DNA from: Caulobacter sp. NIBR2454
GTDB taxonomy: Bacteria; Pseudomonadota; Alphaproteobacteria; Caulobacterales; Caulobacteraceae
Direction of reading: 5' to 3'
Length of the DNA: 64,000 nucleotides
Assembly (NCBI RefSeq): GCF_027474405.1
Contig: NZ_CP114871.1
Coordinates: 1,249,001-1,313,000, forward strand
The position numbers were made by a program, and so were the translations under genes. The notes beneath the pieces were generated by a model. The model saw nothing but the letters and a program-made list of their open reading frames with translations, did not search any database and had not been told where the DNA came from. Below, piece after piece: positions 43,777-53,288 of the stretch; the first letter of the stretch is position 1; the number at the start of each line of letters is the position of its first letter.

Positions 43777-44900
43777 TGGCAGCCTTTCCCTTCGAACTGA
43801 AAGCCACCGACGGCGGAGCGCGCACCGGCGTGCTCAAGACGCCGCGCGGCGATATCCGCACCCCCGCCTTCATGCCCGTCGGCACGGCCGGCACGGTCAA
43901 GGCCCTCACCGTCGATCAGGTGAAGGATACCGGCGCGGACATCATCCTGGGCAACACCTATCACCTGATGCTGCGGCCGACGGCCGAGCGGGTGAAGCGC
44001 TTGGGCGGACTGCACAAGTTCATGCGCTGGGACAAGCCGATCCTGACGGACAGCGGCGGGTTCCAGGTGATGAGCCTGTCGGGCATCAGCAAAGTGACCG
44101 AGCAGGCGGTGACCTTCGCCAGCCATATCGATGGCTCCAAGCATGTGCTGACGCCGGAACGGTCCATCGAGATCCAGGCCGACCTGCTGGGCAGCGACAT
44201 CGTCATGCAACTGGACGAATGCGTCGCCTGGCCGGCGGAAGAGAAGCGCGCCCGCGAGGCGCTGCTGCTGTCCGCGCGCTGGGCCGAACGGTGCAAGACC
44301 GCCTTCGGGACGCGGGATACTCAGGCGCTGTTCGGCATTCAGCAGGGCTCGACCTTCAAGCACCTGCGTCGGGAGTCGGCCGAACGCCTGCAGGAGATCG
44401 GCTTCGACGGCTATGCCCTGGGCGGCCTAGCCGTGGGCGAGGGGCACGAGGCCATGTGTGAGGTTCTCGACTACGCTCCCGCCATGCTGCCGACCGACCG
44501 GCCGCGCTACCTGATGGGCGTGGGCAAGCCTATCGATCTGGTCGAGGCGGTGGCGCGAGGCATCGACATGTTCGACTGTGTCCTGCCGACCCGCTCCGGG
44601 CGCCATGGCCAGGCCTGGACCTGGGACGGCGCCATCAACCTGAAGAACGCCCGCTTCGCCGAGGACGACATGCCCCTGGACGAGGCCAGCGCCTGCCCGG
44701 CCAGCAGCGCCTATTCCAAGGCCTACCTGCATCACCTCGTGCGGTCGGACGAGATCCTGGGCCAAGTCCTGCTGTCCTGGCACAACATCGCCTTCTTCCA
44801 GGCTCTGACCGCGGCCATGCGGGTGGCGATCGAGGAGGGGCGGTTCGAGGCGTTCCGCAAAAGCTTCCGCGAGCGCCACCTGGCCGCGAAGGGCGCCTAG
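43776..44900 (+). CDS. tgt: tRNA-guanine transglycosylase with altered zinc site
   Basis: Exchanges guanine-34 for preQ1 in GUN-anticodon tRNAs. 374 residues from the ATG at 43776, which overlaps the queA stop; an ATG at 43761 is also in frame. The barrel motifs are normal: [31 protein letters not shown] with the catalytic Asp, [51 protein letters not shown] with the nucleophile Asp. The zinc ligands, Cys-x-Cys-x-x-Cys then His in most Tgt proteins, read Ser-Ala-Cys-Pro-Ala-Ser (44688-44705) before [14 protein letters not shown]. Two of three cysteines are lost while the following helix is conserved. The enzyme may hold zinc poorly or use another ligand. Confidence 0.94.
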   Translation: MAAFPFELKATDGGARTGVLKTPRGDIRTPAFMPVGTAGTVKALTVDQVKDTGADIILGNTYHLMLRPTAERVKRLGGLHKFMRWDKPILTDSGGFQVMSLSGISKVTEQAVTFASHIDGSKHVLTPERSIEIQADLLGSDIVMQLDECVAWPAEEKRAREALLLSARWAERCKTAFGTRDTQALFGIQQGSTFKHLRRESAERLQEIGFDGYALGGLAVGEGHEAMCEVLDYAPAMLPTDRPRYLMGVGKPIDLVEAVARGIDMFDCVLPTRSGRHGQAWTWDGAINLKNARFAEDDMPLDEASACPASSAYSKAYLHHLVRSDEILGQVLLSWHNIAFFQALTAAMRVAIEEGRFEAFRKSFRERHLAAKGA

Positions 44901-45481
44901 CGCACCGGGTACTTCGGCCCTTTGCGCGGAGGCTCGTACTTGGTCGCGCTCTTTACGTGGGTTGGCGTCGCGGGCGGATTGCAGCCCTTGGATTCCCCAA
45001 GACCCTTCAGATAAGCGCGACGCACATTGCCCGAGGTGATGGCGGCGCTGACCAGGCGATCATGCCGCTCGGCGCCGGTGAGCATGCGCACCCCGCCGCG
45101 GAAGGGGATGAGGCTCGAAGCCACCCCGGCCATGACGCCGTAGGAAATGGTCTTGCCGCGATCGATCAGATCCTCGTCCTCCCCGGCTGGGATGACGTCC
45201 AGATCGGTGCCCAGGGCCTCGTCCAGTGGCCGGATCAGTTCGGCGATGCGGCGGCAGTTATTGGGCGAGGGTCGCTGATAGGGGTCGTGCATGACCTCCA
45301 GCAGGATCGGCGGGATCTTGGTGCGCACCACGTTCAGGTCGCGCAGAGGTGATTGAGCCGCGCCCTGCAGGCTTTCGCTGTTGGCCTCAGGCGTCGTCTT
45401 GATGCGCGACTCGTCCTTTGGCGGCTGAGCCACTGCGAGGGACGGAACGGCCAAGGCGATGAGAAGCAAAACCGTACGCAT
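44897..45481 (-). CDS. Secreted protein of unknown function
   Basis: 194 residues with a signal peptide ([15 protein letters not shown]). A conserved-looking core includes [40 protein letters not shown] and [20 protein letters not shown], then a hydrophobic stretch ([20 protein letters not shown]) that may dip into a membrane or form a buried helix. The end is basic ([13 protein letters not shown]). It overlaps the tgt stop by four bases on the opposite strand. I recognise no family; similar proteins are probably limited to alphaproteobacteria. Confidence 0.75.
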   Translation of the reverse strand: MRTVLLLIALAVPSLAVAQPPKDESRIKTTPEANSESLQGAAQSPLRDLNVVRTKIPPILLEVMHDPYQRPSPNNCRRIAELIRPLDEALGTDLDVIPAGEDEDLIDRGKTISYGVMAGVASSLIPFRGGVRMLTGAERHDRLVSAAITSGNVRRAYLKGLGESKGCNPPATPTHVKSATKYEPPRKGPKYPVR

Positions 45482-45604
45482 GCGGTTTGATAACGCCGGG
45501 CGCCCCTTGGCGGCAATGCCGTGATCGCAAGGTTACGAAGGAATAATGGTCACGGGGCGGGAAGCGCCGCGGACGAGCGTGATCGCCCGCAGCACGCCGC
45601 CCGG

Positions 45605-47422
45605 TCAGCCGCCCTTGGTGGCGATGTAGCGATCGACCTCGTTGGCCAGGATGTCGAGCGGCAACCCGCCGTTGGCCAGCACAGCATCGTGGAAGTCGCG
45701 GATGTCGAAGCGGGTCCCCAGCGCCTTTGTGGCCTTGGCCCGCAGCTTGGCGATCTCCAACTGGCCGATCATGTAGCTCGTCGCCTGGCCGGGATTGTTG
45801 ATGTAGCGATCAACTTCCTTGTTGATGTCGCGCTCGGAGTTGGGGGAGTTGTCCCGGAAATAGCTGACCGCCTGCTCGCGGCTCCAGCGCTTGGCGTGCA
45901 GGCCGGTATCCACCACGAGGCGGATGGCGCGCCACAGCTGCAGGCTCAGCATCCCGAACTCGGCATAGGGCTCCTGATAACCGCCCATCTCCTTGGCCAG
46001 GCGTTCGGAGTAGAGGCCCCAGCCTTCGGAATAGACGCCGTAGCCGCCGGTGCGGCGGAACTTCGGCACGCCGGGCAGCTCCTGGGCCAGGGCGATCTGG
46101 AAGTGGTGTCCCGGCGCCCCTTCGTGGAAGGCGATGGCCTCGCCCTGGGGCTTCTGGACCTCGTTCATGTCCGCCAGATTGACGTAGTAGATGCCCGGGC
46201 GGGAGCCATCGAGCGTGGGGGCGTTGTAGAACGCCACGGCCGCCGTCTCCTGACGCCACTTTTCCACGGCCCGGACCTCCAGCGCCGCCTTGGGCAGGCG
46301 GTGGAAGAACTTCGGCGCCTCGCGCATCGCCAGGGCGATCGCCGCCCGGGCGTCGGTCAAGTACTGCTCGCGACCTGCTTCGGTGTTCGGATATTTCAGC
46401 TCCGGCGCGGTGCGGACGTGCTTGAAGAGCTCCGGCAGGGAGCCGGAGAAATTGAGGCGAGGCTTGAGCGCCTCCATCTCCGCGTGGATGGCCCGCACCT
46501 GATCAAGGCCGATACGGTGGATCTGGTCGGCGGTGAGGTCGGTGGTGGTCGAGAACCGCAGGCGGCTGGCGTAATAGGCCGCGCCGTCCGGCAGGCGCCA
46601 CGCGCCGTCGTTGCTTTTGGCCAGCGGCTCGATCTCGTCCAGCACGGAGAAGAACACGTCATAGCCACGCTTGAACGGGCCGGTGAGCGCCGCGCTCGCC
46701 TCGGCCACCAGGGCCGCCTTGTCGGCGTCCGAGGCGGTCAGCTTGCCGACCTTGGTCTTAAAATCAGCGAACACCGGCGTATCGGTTCCGCTGGTGAACG
46801 GCGCGCCGGCGAGCACCGCCTGGGCGTCTCCACGGGCGGGGGCGAAGACCATCTTTGGCGGCACGATGCCCATGCGCGCCTGCTCGCGCACGTTGGCCGC
46901 CACCTCTTTCATGACGCGCTCGACCTCCACCAGTCGGGCGACATAGGCACGCGCGTCCGCCACCGTATCCACGCGGTGCCTATTGATCAGCATCACGGGC
47001 AGGGCGCCGGCGGGCGTGCCGTTTGTGGAGATCGGGAAGCTGTACCAGCGCCAGCGGTGGTTCTCGCGGGCCGTCGCGACGCGGCGTTCGAAGAGCTGGA
47101 AGCTCAGTTGTCCCGCATGGCTCAGGCGATCAAGCCGGAACTCGGCCTTCATCTGGACCAACTGACGCTCCAGCAGGGCGAGGGCTTTTGCCCGCCCGGC
47201 GTCGGTATAGTCGTTCAGCTTGTTGTTGTCGGTCTTCAACCCCAAGCCCGTCATGCCTTCGGGGCTGAGGGCCAGAGCCTCATCGAAGGCCTTGTCCAGG
47301 AACGCCAGAAGCCGGGCGTCTTCGGCCTGCAAATCTGGGGTCTGAGCCTGCGAGGCCGTGGCGACGAAAGCGGCCAACGGAAGGCCAAGGAGGAGTGGGC
47401 GGCGGGTGATCATCTGGGTCAT
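45605..47422 (-). CDS. DUF885 family protein, probable secreted metallopeptidase-like
   Basis: 605 residues with a signal peptide that contains an RR pair (MITRRPLLLGLPLAAFVATA), possibly Tat. The DUF885 core is clear: EAIAFHEGAPGHHFQIALAQ (HEGxPGHH, a likely zinc site) near residue 435, SEGWGLYSERLAKEMGGYQE and GQATSYMIGQLEIAKLRAKA. The pattern HExxxxH plus a downstream Glu in SEGW is zincin-like. Members are annotated as putative peptidases, some in cell-wall or peptide degradation. The gene lies between a divergent unknown gene and tRNA-Lys. Family certain, activity inferred. Confidence 0.88.
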   Translation of the reverse strand: MTQMITRRPLLLGLPLAAFVATASQAQTPDLQAEDARLLAFLDKAFDEALALSPEGMTGLGLKTDNNKLNDYTDAGRAKALALLERQLVQMKAEFRLDRLSHAGQLSFQLFERRVATARENHRWRWYSFPISTNGTPAGALPVMLINRHRVDTVADARAYVARLVEVERVMKEVAANVREQARMGIVPPKMVFAPARGDAQAVLAGAPFTSGTDTPVFADFKTKVGKLTASDADKAALVAEASAALTGPFKRGYDVFFSVLDEIEPLAKSNDGAWRLPDGAAYYASRLRFSTTTDLTADQIHRIGLDQVRAIHAEMEALKPRLNFSGSLPELFKHVRTAPELKYPNTEAGREQYLTDARAAIALAMREAPKFFHRLPKAALEVRAVEKWRQETAAVAFYNAPTLDGSRPGIYYVNLADMNEVQKPQGEAIAFHEGAPGHHFQIALAQELPGVPKFRRTGGYGVYSEGWGLYSERLAKEMGGYQEPYAEFGMLSLQLWRAIRLVVDTGLHAKRWSREQAVSYFRDNSPNSERDINKEVDRYINNPGQATSYMIGQLEIAKLRAKATKALGTRFDIRDFHDAVLANGGLPLDILANEVDRYIATKGG

Positions 47423-47518
47423 GCCGCGACCCTATCCGCGGTCGGATGACTCGTCACCAATCGCAATGACGAAAGCGGGACGGTGGTCTTCTGGCGCCGA
47501 AATGCGATGAAGGAAGAA

Positions 47519-47593
47519 TGGTAGGCCGGGTGAGGTTCGAACTCACGACCATTCGATTAAAAGTCGAATGCTCTACCACTGAGCTACCGGCCC
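47519..47593 (-). tRNA. tRNA-Lys (anticodon TTT)
   Basis: On the minus strand the sequence folds as a full cloverleaf: acceptor GGGCCGG/CCGGCCT (first pair G-T), D arm GCTC-AGTGGTA-GAGC, anticodon stem TTCGA/TCGAA with loop CTTTTAA, T arm GTGAG-TTCGAAC-CTCAC, and an encoded ACCA end at 47519-47522. The anticodon TTT decodes lysine AAA/AAG. Confidence 0.96.
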
Positions 47594-47662
47594 GCGTCGT
47601 GGCGCGGGGCGCCGGTCGAAGCGGCGCGGACCATAGTCGGGGGGATGCTTCGCCGCAAGCGC

Positions 47663-48436
47663 CTAGTCGGCCAAATTCACCCAGGCCGGCGCATGGTCGC
47701 TGGCGTTCTCCTGACCGCGCACCTCGCGGTCCACACCGGCGGCCCGCAGGCGCGGGGCGAGGGCGGGCGACAGCAGCAGGTGATCGATGCGCAGGCCGGC
47801 GTCGCGGGGCCAGCGGTCCCGGAAGTAACTCCAGAAGGTCCACGGAATGTCGTTTGGATGCAGCGTGCGGAGTGCGTCGGTCCAGCCTTGCTCCAGCAGG
47901 GCGGCATACTGGGCGCGGGGGCGAGGCTGGAGCAAGGCGTCCTTCTTCCACGAGCGGGTGTCGTAGATGTCGGCGTCGGTAGGCACGACATTGAAATCGC
48001 CAGCCAGGATCACCGGCGCACCCGTCTGGAGCAGGGTTTGGGCGTGGTCCAGCAGTCGGTCGGTCCAGGCGAGCTTGTAGTCGAACTTCGGCCCCGGCTG
48101 CGGGTTGCCGTTGGGCAGGTAAAGGCAGGCTACCAGGACCCCGTTCACCGCCGCCTCGATATAGCGCGGCTGGTCGTCCTTTGGATCGCCCGGCAGGCGG
48201 CTGCGGGTCAGTACCGGCTCCGCGTCGCGGGCCAGGATGGCGACGCCGTTCCAGGTGCGCTGTCCCGTGTAGACGGCGCCATAGCCGATCTGCTCCAGGG
48301 CTTCTTCCGGAAAGGCGCCGTCGGTGGTCTTGGTCTCCTGCAGGCAGACGACATCAGGCCGCGTGTCGTCCAGCCAGTCGAGCAGGTTGGAGAAGCGCTT
48401 GTTCAGGCCGTTGATGTTGAAGGTCGCGATCCGCAT
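47663..48436 (-). CDS. xthA: Exodeoxyribonuclease III
   Basis: AP endonuclease and 3'-5' exonuclease of base-excision repair. 257 residues from the ATG at 48436 (MRIATFNINGLNKRFSNLLD). Motifs: DVVCLQETKTTDGAFP with the metal Glu, YLPNGNPQPGPKFDYK, VILAGDFNVVPTDADIYD, FWSYFRDRWPRDAGLRIDHL and GQENASDHAPAWVNL with the catalytic His. It is next to the tRNA on the same strand but ends 70 bases from it. The ORF start at 48490 is rejected because it adds basic leader residues only. Confidence 0.94.
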   Translation of the reverse strand: MRIATFNINGLNKRFSNLLDWLDDTRPDVVCLQETKTTDGAFPEEALEQIGYGAVYTGQRTWNGVAILARDAEPVLTRSRLPGDPKDDQPRYIEAAVNGVLVACLYLPNGNPQPGPKFDYKLAWTDRLLDHAQTLLQTGAPVILAGDFNVVPTDADIYDTRSWKKDALLQPRPRAQYAALLEQGWTDALRTLHPNDIPWTFWSYFRDRWPRDAGLRIDHLLLSPALAPRLRAAGVDREVRGQENASDHAPAWVNLAD

Positions 48437-48501
48437 GCGGGCCGACAACGAGCCGGAACCACGACCGTTCCTGCCGCCTTCTTCCCGCAAAGGAGATCGT
48501 C

Positions 48502-48693
48502 ATGGCGGAAAAGATGCAGGGTTCGGTGAAGCGCGGCTGGGTGATCTTGGCCGTTGTGGGCTTGGTGATCGTGGGCGCCGTCGCCTATTTCGGCATGAGC
48601 GGGCCGGGCCATCAGTCGGGCGGTCAGATCGCTGCGACCAGCCCCGCCGGGGGCCAGGAAGGACCGCGGCAGGAAAGCCCGGCTCAGCCCTAG
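48502..48693 (+). CDS. Small single-helix membrane protein
   Basis: 63 residues. Basic N-terminus ([12 protein letters not shown]), one membrane helix at about residues 13-33 ([20 protein letters not shown]), then a Gly/Gln/Ser-rich tail that should be periplasmic. AAAGGAGATCGTC before the ATG is an excellent ribosome binding site, which argues that this short frame is a real gene. The stop overlaps the convergent panD stop. Function unknown. Confidence 0.68.
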   Translation: MAEKMQGSVKRGWVILAVVGLVIVGAVAYFGMSGPGHQSGGQIAATSPAGGQEGPRQESPAQP

Positions 48694-49058
48694 GCGACGA
48701 CGGTCGAAGGCGTCTCGACCAGGGACCGCACGAAGCGGTTCTTCTCATCGACCAGGATGACCTTCTGCTGGACCGGCTGGTCGGTGATCTCGAAGGCGAT
48801 GATGATGACCTGCTCGCCCTCGCCAATCAGGTGGGCGGCGGCCCCATTCACGCAGATGCAGCCCGAACCGCGCGGACCTGCGATGACATAGGTCTCCAGG
48901 CGGGCGCCGCTGGTGTTGGACACCACGAGCACCTTCTCGCCGGCCCACAGGTCCACGTGGTCGAGCAGATCCTGATCGATGGTGATCGAACCCACATAGG
49001 CGAGGTTCGCCTCGGTCACGGTGGCGTTGTGGATCTTCGAGCGCATCAGAACGCGCAT
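48690..49058 (-). CDS. panD: Aspartate 1-decarboxylase
   Basis: Makes beta-alanine from aspartate for pantothenate. 122 residues. The proenzyme self-cleaves between Gly23 and Ser24 in [15 protein letters not shown] to create the pyruvoyl cofactor. Other family parts are [31 protein letters not shown] and [20 protein letters not shown]. It is divergent from panB-panC with 108 bases between, so all pantothenate-specific genes except panE are here. Confidence 0.96.
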   Translation of the reverse strand: MRVLMRSKIHNATVTEANLAYVGSITIDQDLLDHVDLWAGEKVLVVSNTSGARLETYVIAGPRGSGCICVNGAAAHLIGEGEQVIIIAFEITDQPVQQKVILVDEKNRFVRSLVETPSTVVA

Positions 49059-49166
49059 GAATGAACTCTCTCGTCGACTGCGGGGAATAGCGGCTCTTGG
49101 TGGTGGCCGCCTTGCCGCGTGATATAGGGTCCGCGACCCGCTTTGTCAGCTTACGTGTGATAACCT

Positions 49167-50018
49167 ATGTCGGCGACGATTTCCCAGAAGTCCGTGACCA
49201 CCCTCGATCTCGCCGCCATGAAGGCGCGGGGCGAGAAGATCGCCATGCTGACCGCCTATGATTTCACGTCGGCGATCCTGGCCGAGCGGGCGGGCGTTCC
49301 GGTGCTGCTGGTGGGCGACAGCCTGGGCATGGTGGTGCACGGGCATGGCACGACCCTGCCGGTGACCCTGGACGACATGGTGCGCCACGCGGCGGCCGTT
49401 GTGCGCGGGGCGGGCAAGGCCCTGGTGATCGCCGACCTGCCGTTCCTGACTTATGCCGACGAGGCCATGGCCGTGCGTTCCGCCGGCCGCCTGTTGCAGG
49501 AGGCGGGTGTTGCGGGCGTGAAGCTGGAGGGCGGGGCCAGCATCGCGCCCATCGTCCGCAAGCTGGTGGAACTGGGCGTTCCGGTCATGGGCCATATCGG
49601 CTTCACCCCTCAATCGGTGAACCAGATCGGCCTGAAGGTGCAGGGCAAGGCGGCCGTGGACGCGCGCCGCATGCTGGACGACGCCTTGGCGCTGCAAGAG
49701 GCGGGGGCCTTCGCGGTGGTCATCGAGCTGGCGCCCGCGGCCCTGGCGGCGGAGATCACCCAGCGGCTGACCATCCCGACCATCGGCATCGGGGCCGGGG
49801 CCGGCTGCGACGGCCAGGTGCAGGTCTGGCACGACATCCTGGGCCTCTATGGCGACAAGCCGCCTCGCCACGCCAAGCAATTCGCTGACGTGGGCGCGGT
49901 GATTGAGGGCGCGGTGAAAGCCTATGCCGACGAGGTTCGCGGCGGCACGTTCCCCACCGACGCCAACAGCAGCAAGATCGACCCGGCCGAATTGGCTCAG
50001 GCCCTGAAGGGCGCGTGA
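49167..50018 (+). CDS. panB: 3-methyl-2-oxobutanoate hydroxymethyltransferase
   Basis: Transfers a one-carbon unit from methylene-tetrahydrofolate to alpha-ketoisovalerate, making ketopantoate. 283 residues. Signatures: [61 protein letters not shown] and [20 protein letters not shown], then [20 protein letters not shown]. Its stop overlaps the panC start. The N-terminal start at 49167 ([20 protein letters not shown]) is the only reasonable one. Confidence 0.96.
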   Translation: MSATISQKSVTTLDLAAMKARGEKIAMLTAYDFTSAILAERAGVPVLLVGDSLGMVVHGHGTTLPVTLDDMVRHAAAVVRGAGKALVIADLPFLTYADEAMAVRSAGRLLQEAGVAGVKLEGGASIAPIVRKLVELGVPVMGHIGFTPQSVNQIGLKVQGKAAVDARRMLDDALALQEAGAFAVVIELAPAALAAEITQRLTIPTIGIGAGAGCDGQVQVWHDILGLYGDKPPRHAKQFADVGAVIEGAVKAYADEVRGGTFPTDANSSKIDPAELAQALKGA

Positions 50019-50869
50019 TGAGAGTCGTCAGCACGATCGCCGAGTTTCGGGCCGAGCGCGCCCGGTTCGGCGACCTGGGTTTCGCCCCGACCATGGGCTT
50101 CCTGCACGAGGGCCACATCAGCCTGATGAAGCGGGCGAAGGAAGAGTGTGGGGCGGCCGCCGCCAGCATCTTCGTCAACCCCACGCAATTTGGTCCGAAC
50201 GAGGATTTGTCGCGCTATCCCCGCGACCTGCCGCGCGACCTGTCGATGCTGGAGGCGTCTGGGATCGACCTGGTGTTCACGCCCGAGCCGGCGGAGATGT
50301 ACCCCGAAGGCTTCGAGACGAGCATCACCGTGGGCGGGGTCAGCGAGGGACTGGAAGGCGCCTCACGTCCCGGTCACTTCAACGGGGTGGCCACGGTGGT
50401 GGCCAAGCTGCTGAACATCGTCCAGCCCACCCGCGCCTATTTCGGCCAGAAGGACGCCCAGCAGGCCGCCGTGATCCGCAAGCTGGCCCGGGACCTGTCC
50501 ATCCCCGCCCAGATCGTCATCTGTCCGACCGTGCGCGAGCCGGACGGCTTGGCCATGAGCAGCCGCAACGTCTACCTGTCGCCGGCCGACCGCCATTCGG
50601 CGCGGGTGCTGTTCCGCGCCCTGACCCTGGCCCGCATCCTGGTCGAGCGGGGCGAGCGCAAGGCAGAGGCCATTCGCGAGGCCCTGCGCCGGACGATCAG
50701 CGAAGAGCCGTCAGCCGAGATCGACTATGTCAGCCTGGCCGACAATCTGACCCTGCGCGAGATCGACGACCGCCTGTCAGGCGAGGTGCTGGCGTCGATG
50801 GCCGTGCGCTTTGGCAAGACGCGCCTGATCGACAACCTGGTCATAGACGTCCCCAAGGGACGCAAGTAG
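50018..50869 (+). CDS. panC: Pantothenate synthetase
   Basis: Joins pantoate and beta-alanine with ATP to give pantothenate. 283 residues from the ATG at 50018 (the GTG at 50015 is in frame too). Motifs: FAPTMGFLHEGHISLMKRAK with the HxGH nucleotide site, SIFVNPTQFGPNEDLSRYPR, FNGVATVVAKLLNIVQPTRA, FGQKDAQQAAVIRKLARDLS and MSSRNVYLSPADRHSA with the KMSKS-like MSSRN. TGATG overlap with panB indicates coupled translation. Confidence 0.96.
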   Translation: MRVVSTIAEFRAERARFGDLGFAPTMGFLHEGHISLMKRAKEECGAAAASIFVNPTQFGPNEDLSRYPRDLPRDLSMLEASGIDLVFTPEPAEMYPEGFETSITVGGVSEGLEGASRPGHFNGVATVVAKLLNIVQPTRAYFGQKDAQQAAVIRKLARDLSIPAQIVICPTVREPDGLAMSSRNVYLSPADRHSARVLFRALTLARILVERGERKAEAIREALRRTISEEPSAEIDYVSLADNLTLREIDDRLSGEVLASMAVRFGKTRLIDNLVIDVPKGRK

Positions 50870-50935
50870 CCGCCCAGCCCCCGCCACATTCCTCCGCGAA
50901 GCCTCCAATGGTGAAGCTTATGGGGAGAGACCTGC

Positions 50936-51868
50936 ATGCGGTTGATGGTGTTGGCGACGGCGGCGGCGATCGCCGTCTCGGGGTGCGGCAAGACCGAGGG
51001 CGAGGCGGTGCGTACGGCGCCCAAGGCGGCGGTGACCACGGCGCAGTCCGGGAACGGCGCGCCCTATGTCCTGACGGGCACCCAGGTCTGGGACGTGCCT
51101 GACCCGGTCTCTGGCCGGAAGTACCAGATCTTCGTCAACCTGCCGGCCTCTTATGAATTCGACGCCCAGCGGCGCTACCCGGTGCTGTATGTCACGGACG
51201 CCGACTACGCCTTCCCGGTGATCCGCTCGATGGTGAGGCGGCTGAACCTGGAGCGGCCCAGGGTGGGCGACTTCATCCTGGTGGGCCTGTCCTACGCCCA
51301 GGGAGACAGCGGCTCGCACAGCCGGCGGCGCGACTATACGCCGACCCCCAAAGGTCCAAGCAGCGCGCCCGCGGACGCCGTCCATGGCGGCAGCGCCGCC
51401 TATCGCCAGTACATCCGCGAGCAGGTCCTGCCGTTCGTGGAGGGCAGGTTCCGGGCTGACCCAGAGAGCCGGGTCATCCTGGGGCATTCCTACGGCGGGC
51501 TTCTGGGCGCGGAGTTCCTATTGCAAGAGCCGGGAGTGTTCAGCGGCTACATCCTGGGCAGCCCGTCCTTCTGGTACGATAAGAAGCATATGCTGAAGGT
51601 CGAGGCCGACTACGCCAAGGCCCACAAGGACCTGCCAGGGCGCGTGTTCATGTACGTGGGCGGATATGAGACGGTGAAGCCCGACGACGCCCGCTACAAC
51701 AACGACGCCGATCTGGTTGGCGACATGAGGTTGTTTGAGACGAACCTGAAGTCGCGCGGCTATCCGGGCCTGACCATCAGCTCCGAGGTGCTGCCTGGGG
51801 AGGATCATCTGACCGTGGCGCCGTCCGGCTTCGCCCGCGGGCTGATGGCGGTGCTGCCGCCTCGTTAA
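50936..51868 (+). CDS. Lipoprotein alpha/beta-hydrolase (Esterase D/IroE-like family)
   Basis: 310 residues. The lipobox AVSGC near residue 17 predicts an envelope lipoprotein. The hydrolase domain shows VFVNLP-type start QIFVNLPASYEFDAQRRYPV, VLYVTDADYAFPVI, the nucleophile elbow ILGHSYGGLLGAEFLL (Ser), SPSFWYDKKHML, and a terminal GEDHLTVAPSGF with the catalytic His. Relatives cleave siderophore or acyl esters. No siderophore genes are adjacent, so the substrate remains open. It is convergent with the transporter gene, with a shared terminator hairpin between. Confidence 0.87.
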   Translation: MRLMVLATAAAIAVSGCGKTEGEAVRTAPKAAVTTAQSGNGAPYVLTGTQVWDVPDPVSGRKYQIFVNLPASYEFDAQRRYPVLYVTDADYAFPVIRSMVRRLNLERPRVGDFILVGLSYAQGDSGSHSRRRDYTPTPKGPSSAPADAVHGGSAAYRQYIREQVLPFVEGRFRADPESRVILGHSYGGLLGAEFLLQEPGVFSGYILGSPSFWYDKKHMLKVEADYAKAHKDLPGRVFMYVGGYETVKPDDARYNNDADLVGDMRLFETNLKSRGYPGLTISSEVLPGEDHLTVAPSGFARGLMAVLPPR

Positions 51869-51870
51869 CC

Positions 51871-51907
51871 GCAAAGAAAAACGGCGGCGCTCGAATGAGC
51901 GCCGCCG
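51871..51907 (-). terminator. Terminator between the esterase and hexuronate transporter genes
   Basis: CGGCGGCGCTC (51882-51892) pairs with GAGCGCCGCCG (51897-51907) around GAAT. On the minus strand it is followed by GTTTTTCTTT, making a standard terminator for the transporter gene; it begins only 14 bases after the esterase stop and may serve both. Confidence 0.85.
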
Positions 51908-51932
51908 CTGATCTTCAGTTTGGGTGGATCGG

Positions 51933-53222
51933 TCAGACCTTGACCGGATCCATCTTGGGCATGAGCACGTGGATCACGGCCAGGGCGATCAGATAGGCCG
52001 TGGCGCAGAGCACGAAGATCGGGGTGTAGCTGCCGATCTGGTCCAGGACGTAGCCGGCGTACTTGGCCATGGCCATGCCGCCGAAGGCGCCGAGCATGCC
52101 GCCGATGCCCACCACCGAACCCACCGCGGCCCGCGGGAACACGTCGCCCGGCAGGGTGTAGAGGTTGGCCGAGAAGCCCTGGTGGGCCGCGGTCGCGACG
52201 CCGATGATCAGCACCGCCACCCACAGGTTGTCGGCGAAGGCCGCGAAGGCCACCGGCACCGCCAGCAGGGCGCAGATCAGCATGGTGATCTTGCGAGCCT
52301 TGTTGATGCTCCAGCCCATGTTCATGAACTTGGAGGACAACCAGCCGCCGCCGACGCTGCCGACATCCGACAGCAGGTAGATGGCGACCAGGGGCGGGCC
52401 GAAGCTCTTGAGGTCGAGGCCGTGGCGCTTGCCCAGGAAATCCGGGAGCCAGAAGAGGAACATCCACCAGACCGGGTCGATCAGGAACTTGCCCAGGGCG
52501 AAGGCCCAGGTCTCGCGCTTGGTCAGAATCTTGGTCCAGGCGATCTTTTCGACCGGATCGGCAGGGTCCTGGGTGATGTGGGCCAGTTCACCGGCCGAGA
52601 CACGCTTATGCTCCTGCGGGCTGCGGTAGACGAGCAGCCAGATGGGCAGCCAGATCAGGCCCGCGATCCCGGTGACGATGAAGGCCATCTGCCAGCCCCA
52701 GGTCAGGGCGACGATGGGCACGACCAGCGGGGTGACGATGGCGCCGATGTTGGTGCCGGCGTTGAACAGGCCAGTGGCGAAGGCGCGTTCCTTCTTGGGA
52801 AACCACTCGGCCACGGCCTTGATGCCGCCTGGGAAGCCGCCGCCTTCACCCGCGCCCAGAGCGATACGGGCGAAGATGAAGCCGTTCAGGCCGCGCGCGC
52901 CGGCATGGGCGATGTGGGCGATCTGCCAGATGGCGAAGGCCAGGCCGAAGCCCCAGCGCGCGCCGATCTTGTCGATGACGCGGCCCCAGATCAGATAGGC
53001 CACGGCGTAGGAGGCCTGGAACCAGAAGACCAGATCGGCATAGTCGGTTTCCGACCAGCCAAATTCCTTGCTCAGGTCGGCCTTGAGCAGGCCGATGGTC
53101 TGGCGGTCGACGTAGTTGATGACCATGGCCGCGAAGAGCAGGCCGACGATCACCCAACGGAACTTCGTAATTCTTTCAGAGACGGGCGGGGGCGTTATTC
53201 CCCCGAACTTTGCATCGCTCAT
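51933..53222 (-). CDS. MFS hexuronate transporter, ExuT-like (ACS family)
   Basis: 429 residues, twelve predicted membrane helices. The first is WVIVGLLFAAMVINYVDRQT with the D-R-Q signature of the anion:cation symporter family; GRVIDKIGARWGFGLAFAIW is the conserved loop 2-3, and LGAGEGGGFPGGIKAVAEWF is typical of ExuT/GudP-type proteins. It probably takes up glucuronate or galacturonate with protons. It is downstream of the FAH-family gene on the same strand with 66 bases between, including a palindrome, and ends at a strong terminator. Its position inside the uronate regulon supports the substrate. Confidence 0.85.
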   Translation of the reverse strand: MSDAKFGGITPPPVSERITKFRWVIVGLLFAAMVINYVDRQTIGLLKADLSKEFGWSETDYADLVFWFQASYAVAYLIWGRVIDKIGARWGFGLAFAIWQIAHIAHAGARGLNGFIFARIALGAGEGGGFPGGIKAVAEWFPKKERAFATGLFNAGTNIGAIVTPLVVPIVALTWGWQMAFIVTGIAGLIWLPIWLLVYRSPQEHKRVSAGELAHITQDPADPVEKIAWTKILTKRETWAFALGKFLIDPVWWMFLFWLPDFLGKRHGLDLKSFGPPLVAIYLLSDVGSVGGGWLSSKFMNMGWSINKARKITMLICALLAVPVAFAAFADNLWVAVLIIGVATAAHQGFSANLYTLPGDVFPRAAVGSVVGIGGMLGAFGGMAMAKYAGYVLDQIGSYTPIFVLCATAYLIALAVIHVLMPKMDPVKV

Positions 53223-53232
53223 GAACTCTCTG

Positions 53233-53258
53233 CCTGTTCCTGGCGCGCCCGGAACAGG
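53233..53258. repeat. Inverted repeat CCTGTTCC-N10-GGAACAGG before the transporter gene
   Basis: An exact 8-base dyad (53233-53240 and 53251-53258), 10 bases upstream of the transporter ATG and in the same position as its leader. The spacer is TGGCGCGCCC. It may be a second operator for the transporter or an mRNA hairpin that separates its expression from the upstream gene. Confidence 0.6.
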
Positions 53259-53288
53259 GAGCGCCGTTCAATCCCTGTGGTTTCTTGC

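Noticed and set aside
45521..47449. 642-codon plus-strand frame
   Set aside because: Antisense to the DUF885 gene, which has clear HEGxPGHH and signal peptide features.
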